Assembly (NCBI RefSeq): GCF_002257705.1
Contig: NZ_LSLK01000152.1
Location: 1-64,000, forward strand
Direction of reading: 5' to 3'
DNA from: Sporomusa silvacetica DSM 10669
GTDB taxonomy: Bacteria; Bacillota; Negativicutes; Sporomusales; Sporomusaceae
Length of the DNA: 64,000 nt
Below are positions 61,278 to 64,000 of the stretch, in pieces. Under the pieces are notes generated by a model. It saw nothing but the letters and a program-made list of their open reading frames with translations. It did not search any database and was not told the origin of the DNA. Made by a program: the position numbers and the translations under genes. Each line of letters begins with the position of its first letter. The stretch's first letter is position 1.

Positions 61278-62072
61278 TCAGACCGCATACCAGCCGCCGT
61301 CTACAGGCATAATAACACCGGTAATATAACTAGCTTCATCAGATGCGAGGAATAGTGCAGCATAAGCCTGCTCATCCGGAGTCCCTAAACGATTGATAGG
61401 AAGATTACCTTGTAAACCAATTTCGTCAAGAGATTTACCAATCATTTTTTCCCAGCCTTCGCCATGCATTGGAGTTGCAACCCCACCTGGGCAAATACAG
61501 TTAACACGGATGTTGTCTCGCCCTACGTTAGCCGCCATCACTCTGGTCAGCGCAACAATGCCTCCCTTTGTAGCTGTATATGCATCAGCATTTTGCACAG
61601 CCTTGATTCCGTTTTCTGAAGAACAATAGACAATGGATCCTGATTTCTGTTCAATCATGTGAGGTACGACTGCCTTAGTTACTAAGAAAGTGCCAGTAAG
61701 GTTGATGCGGATCATCTTTTCCCAACTCGCCAAGGGAAATTCCCATAATTTACCATAAACCATAAAATCTTTGGACTGCATGGAACCGCCAGCGCCAGCA
61801 AAGTGGCACAGAATGTCAATTCTGCCGTATTTTTCGATGGCAGCCTTAGCCATAGCAGCTGCAGATTCTTCTGACGAAACATCTGCTTTCACGAACAGGG
61901 CATCGCCTCCAGCTGCGCGGATCTCAGCCTCCATTGCCTTGCCATTTTTTTCATTGATTTCTGCAATAACAATTTTGGCACCTTCTGCAGCGAAGATTCT
62001 CGCAGCAGCCTGCCCCATTCCACTCCCGCCACCAGTAATAATAGCTACTTTGTTATCAACTCTCTTAGACAT
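61278..62072 (-). CDS. Short-chain dehydrogenase/reductase (SDR)
   Basis: The 264-residue enzyme oxidises a hydroxyl or reduces a ketone with NAD(P). TGGGSGMGQAAA near residue 14 is the cofactor motif, CHFAGAGGS near 87 the NNAG-like region, SSENG the catalytic Ser and YTATKGG near 157 the Tyr-xxx-Lys pair; CICPGGVATPMHGEGW follows. In ring pathways an SDR (BadH type) oxidises a 2-hydroxy-cyclohexane CoA ester; here the substrate is unknown. ATG 62072 follows AGGAG; an in-frame start at 62099 lacks one. Confidence 0.88.
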   Translation of the reverse strand: MSKRVDNKVAIITGGGSGMGQAAARIFAAEGAKIVIAEINEKNGKAMEAEIRAAGGDALFVKADVSSEESAAAMAKAAIEKYGRIDILCHFAGAGGSMQSKDFMVYGKLWEFPLASWEKMIRINLTGTFLVTKAVVPHMIEQKSGSIVYCSSENGIKAVQNADAYTATKGGIVALTRVMAANVGRDNIRVNCICPGGVATPMHGEGWEKMIGKSLDEIGLQGNLPINRLGTPDEQAYAALFLASDEASYITGVIMPVDGGWYAV

Positions 62073-62209
62073 GTTTTCATTCTCCTCTTCTTTCTTCATT
62101 AATCAGAGTGTACTATATTTGCTTGGGTTGCTTACCACAGCTCTGATTGAGCTCTGATTGCTATTAGGGAATCACAATGCCTCGTTCACGACCACATGAT
62201 ATCGACAAA

Positions 62210-63112
62210 TCAAGACTTGAGATATAAAGCCAATCGCGATGCACAGGCTATAGAAAGCAACTTTGTCCTGGCGGAATCGGCCCGGCTTGTCAAGACAATC
62301 GGTGCGCTGGCGCCGATAATAAGGGCGGCAATCTGACAGGAAGTCATCTGATTGATAGTCTTATATATGGCGTTACCTGTTTCGATATTGGGCGCTAGGA
62401 GAATATCGGCGTGTCCAGCCACCTCGCTGCCTTTTATTCCTTTATGCCGAGCAGCTTCAGCGCTTATCGCAGTATCAAGCTGGAGAGGCCCATCTACCAA
62501 ACAATCCCTGATCTGCCCTCGTCTGTTCATCTGTGTTAGTATTGCAGCGTCCAAGGTCGGAGGCATGTTCAGGTTAACGACTTCAACTGCCGCTATACCG
62601 GCAACCTTTGGCCTCTCAACACCCATTGACCGGGCAACCGTGACAGCATTTTGGATCAATTCGACTTTTTGCTTCAAATCAGGGTACATCACCATTGCGG
62701 CATCAGTCAAGAGCAACAACCGATCATAGCTGTTTGCTTCGAAAATGCCAACATGACTAAGCAGGGATCCGCTTCGCAGGCCATTTTCCTTATCAAGCAC
62801 CGCTCTTAGCAATTCAGCTGTCTGCAAAAGACCTTTCATAAGAAAGTCAGCCTGACCGTCTCGCACCAATCGACTTGCGCGCAATGCTGCTTTTGCTGGT
62901 TCCAGCTCATTGATCACCGTGATGTTAGTCAAATCTATACCAATTTCACTTGCCAGCGTCCTTATTTTCGCCTCATCACCAACAAGCAGAGGGATGGCAA
63001 TGCCCTGCTCCAGCGCAGCAAAAACCGCTTCAAGAACCGGCATGTCCTGTGCTGCTGCAACTGCAACTATCTTGGGAGATTTTCGTGCATCTGCGATGAT
63101 TTTCTCAAACAT
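62210..63112 (-). CDS. ptb: Phosphate butyryltransferase-like phosphate acyltransferase
   Basis: Enzymes of the PTA/PTB family exchange CoA of an acyl-CoA for phosphate, giving acyl phosphate that a kinase can use to make ATP. The 300-residue protein has the family's DFLMKGLLQTAELLRAVLDK near 92, LLLLTDAAMVMYPDLKQKVE near 132, and EVAGHADILLAPNIETGNAI near 230. This last supplies the phosphate-binding region. Acyl specificity is probably butyryl or a branched or ring-derived acyl group. AAGGAGTG precedes ATG 63112. No adjacent kinase gene is seen within the window. Confidence 0.88.
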   Translation of the reverse strand: MFEKIIADARKSPKIVAVAAAQDMPVLEAVFAALEQGIAIPLLVGDEAKIRTLASEIGIDLTNITVINELEPAKAALRASRLVRDGQADFLMKGLLQTAELLRAVLDKENGLRSGSLLSHVGIFEANSYDRLLLLTDAAMVMYPDLKQKVELIQNAVTVARSMGVERPKVAGIAAVEVVNLNMPPTLDAAILTQMNRRGQIRDCLVDGPLQLDTAISAEAARHKGIKGSEVAGHADILLAPNIETGNAIYKTINQMTSCQIAALIIGASAPIVLTSRADSARTKLLSIACASRLALYLKS

Positions 63113-63254
63113 GATTCCAACACTCCTTAAAGCCTATATTGTTGTTGTATTCGCTTTCATCCTTATATCTCATGAATGTTGCGCTACATCAAACAACAAC
63201 ATTTTAAATATACATGTAAATTCAGAGAGGGGTATCTAGTAAGACTACCTATTT

Positions 63255-64000
63255 TTAATTATAGTTATAGAAACCGCGGCCAGTCTTTCTGCCATAATGA
63301 CCTGCCCTAACCATCTTAACTAACAACGGACAGGGACGATATTTACTGTCACCGGTTTCATTGAAGAGAGTTTGCGCAACCAGCAGCAAAGTATCTAGTC
63401 CTACCATGTCAGCCAAGGCAAGCGGACCTATAGGCTGATTTGTACCCAAGACCATACCCTTGTCAATATCTTCAGCCGTAGCAATTCCCTCGCTTAACAC
63501 AAACATAGCTTCGTTAAGCATCGGAACAAGGATACGGTTGACACAGAATAACGGGGCTTCTTGGACGGCAATTGATTCCTTGCCAAGCTTTTTTCCCATT
63601 TCTAAAGCAGTCGTAAAGGTTTCATCAGAAGTGTCGTAACCACGGATGACCTCTACCAATTTCATAACAGGTACCGGATTGAAAAAATGCATGCCCACAA
63701 ATTTATCACTGCGCCCTGTGGCAGCCCCAATCTCAGTAATACTCAACCCTGAAGTATTGGTAGCGAAAAGACAACTTGGTTTGCAGATTTTGTCCAGCGA
63801 AGAGTAAAGTTCAATTTTGATGTCTGTTTTCTCGATGATTGCTTCAAAAATAATATCCACATCAGCTAGATCAGCCTTATCCGCTGTAGCCTTAATTCTC
63901 GCAAGAGTTGCGTCTGCATCCTCCCGCGTTTTTTTACCCTTGGCAACAGCCTTATCCAGCAATGCTTGAATGTTCTTTTTACCTTTTTCTACTATTTTTG
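63255..64000 (-). CDS. 3-hydroxyacyl-CoA dehydrogenase (partial, 5' end beyond window)
   Basis: About 248 codons of the C-terminal part are visible. The Rossmann fold end (ADLADVDIIFEAIIEKTDIK), TNTSGLSITEIGAATGRSDK near the catalytic region, VGMHFFNPVPVMKLVEVIRG with the catalytic His, and LFCVNRILVPMLNEAMFVLSEG of the substrate domain match the 3-hydroxybutyryl-CoA dehydrogenase type. The reading frame continues to the window edge without a start. It ends GHYGRKTGRGFYNYN, as in Hbd proteins. It is part of the same CoA-ester metabolic cluster. Confidence 0.9.
   Translation of the reverse strand, partial: KIVEKGKKNIQALLDKAVAKGKKTREDADATLARIKATADKADLADVDIIFEAIIEKTDIKIELYSSLDKICKPSCLFATNTSGLSITEIGAATGRSDKFVGMHFFNPVPVMKLVEVIRGYDTSDETFTTALEMGKKLGKESIAVQEAPLFCVNRILVPMLNEAMFVLSEGIATAEDIDKGMVLGTNQPIGPLALADMVGLDTLLLVAQTLFNETGDSKYRPCPLLVKMVRAGHYGRKTGRGFYNYN

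Overview
The window looks like a chromosome segment from a spore-forming, diderm Firmicute of the Negativicutes (Sporomusa/Pelosinus type). The evidence is the combination of a Firmicute core (rny, recA-recX, spoVS, hfq-miaA-mutL-mutS-miaB) with an SLH-domain outer-membrane porin ending in aromatic Phe, which is the OmpM type of Negativicutes. Nearly all housekeeping genes lie on the minus strand. Assignments rest on motifs read from the sequence; no database search was run.

Region 1 (1-9.2 kb) is a mobile-element graveyard. A group II intron (about 1013-4612) carries an IS1182-type insertion in its reverse transcriptase, with perfect 12-bp ends and a 5-bp target duplication. The intron lies beside a 3' fragment of a second hfq gene and in a palindromic repeat. 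Further on are porin, GIY-YIG, LysM and IS256 remnants, a second truncated intron and a frameshifted gene. An intact LysM polysaccharide deacetylase sits in the middle.

Region 2 (9.3-14.1 kb) has two small plus-strand genes, an HD-DUF429 fusion, an amidohydrolase, and a stand-alone AICAR formyltransferase behind a ZTP (pfl) riboswitch with an overlapping terminator.

Region 3 (14.3-36.7 kb) is the conserved core: hfq, miaA, an RsmJ-like methyltransferase, mutL, mutS, miaB, two half-size TauE/SafE genes, a P-loop/Asp23-like protein, a PHP phosphoesterase, pepA, spoVS, rny, recX, recA (promoter with an SOS box inside its spacer), a DEAD-box helicase, cinA, rimO and a periplasmic binding protein.

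Region 4 (36.7-48 kb) has hypB-1, the porin, lplA-lipA-lpdA, a metallo-beta-lactamase-fold protein, a graveyard of metabolic-gene fragments, hypA-1 and a chemoreceptor. A 110-bp structured repeat occurs twice (37058-37167 and 47837-47946).

Region 5 (48-64 kb) is the most interesting. It holds a minus-strand operon of two 2-hydroxyacyl-CoA dehydratase/benzoyl-CoA reductase type subunits, a CooC-like ATPase, a flavoprotein, two different BcrA/BcrD-type ATPases and an enoyl-CoA hydratase. A separately promoted iron-sulfur protein follows. An upstream sequence of about 80 bp is shared by the operon and the iron-sulfur gene. A LuxR-type regulator, hypB-2/hypA-2, an SDR dehydrogenase, phosphate butyryltransferase and a 3-hydroxyacyl-CoA dehydrogenase complete what looks like an ATP-dependent aryl/enoyl-CoA reduction and acyl-phosphate pathway. 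A decayed partial copy of this operon lies at 44.9-45.1 kb.
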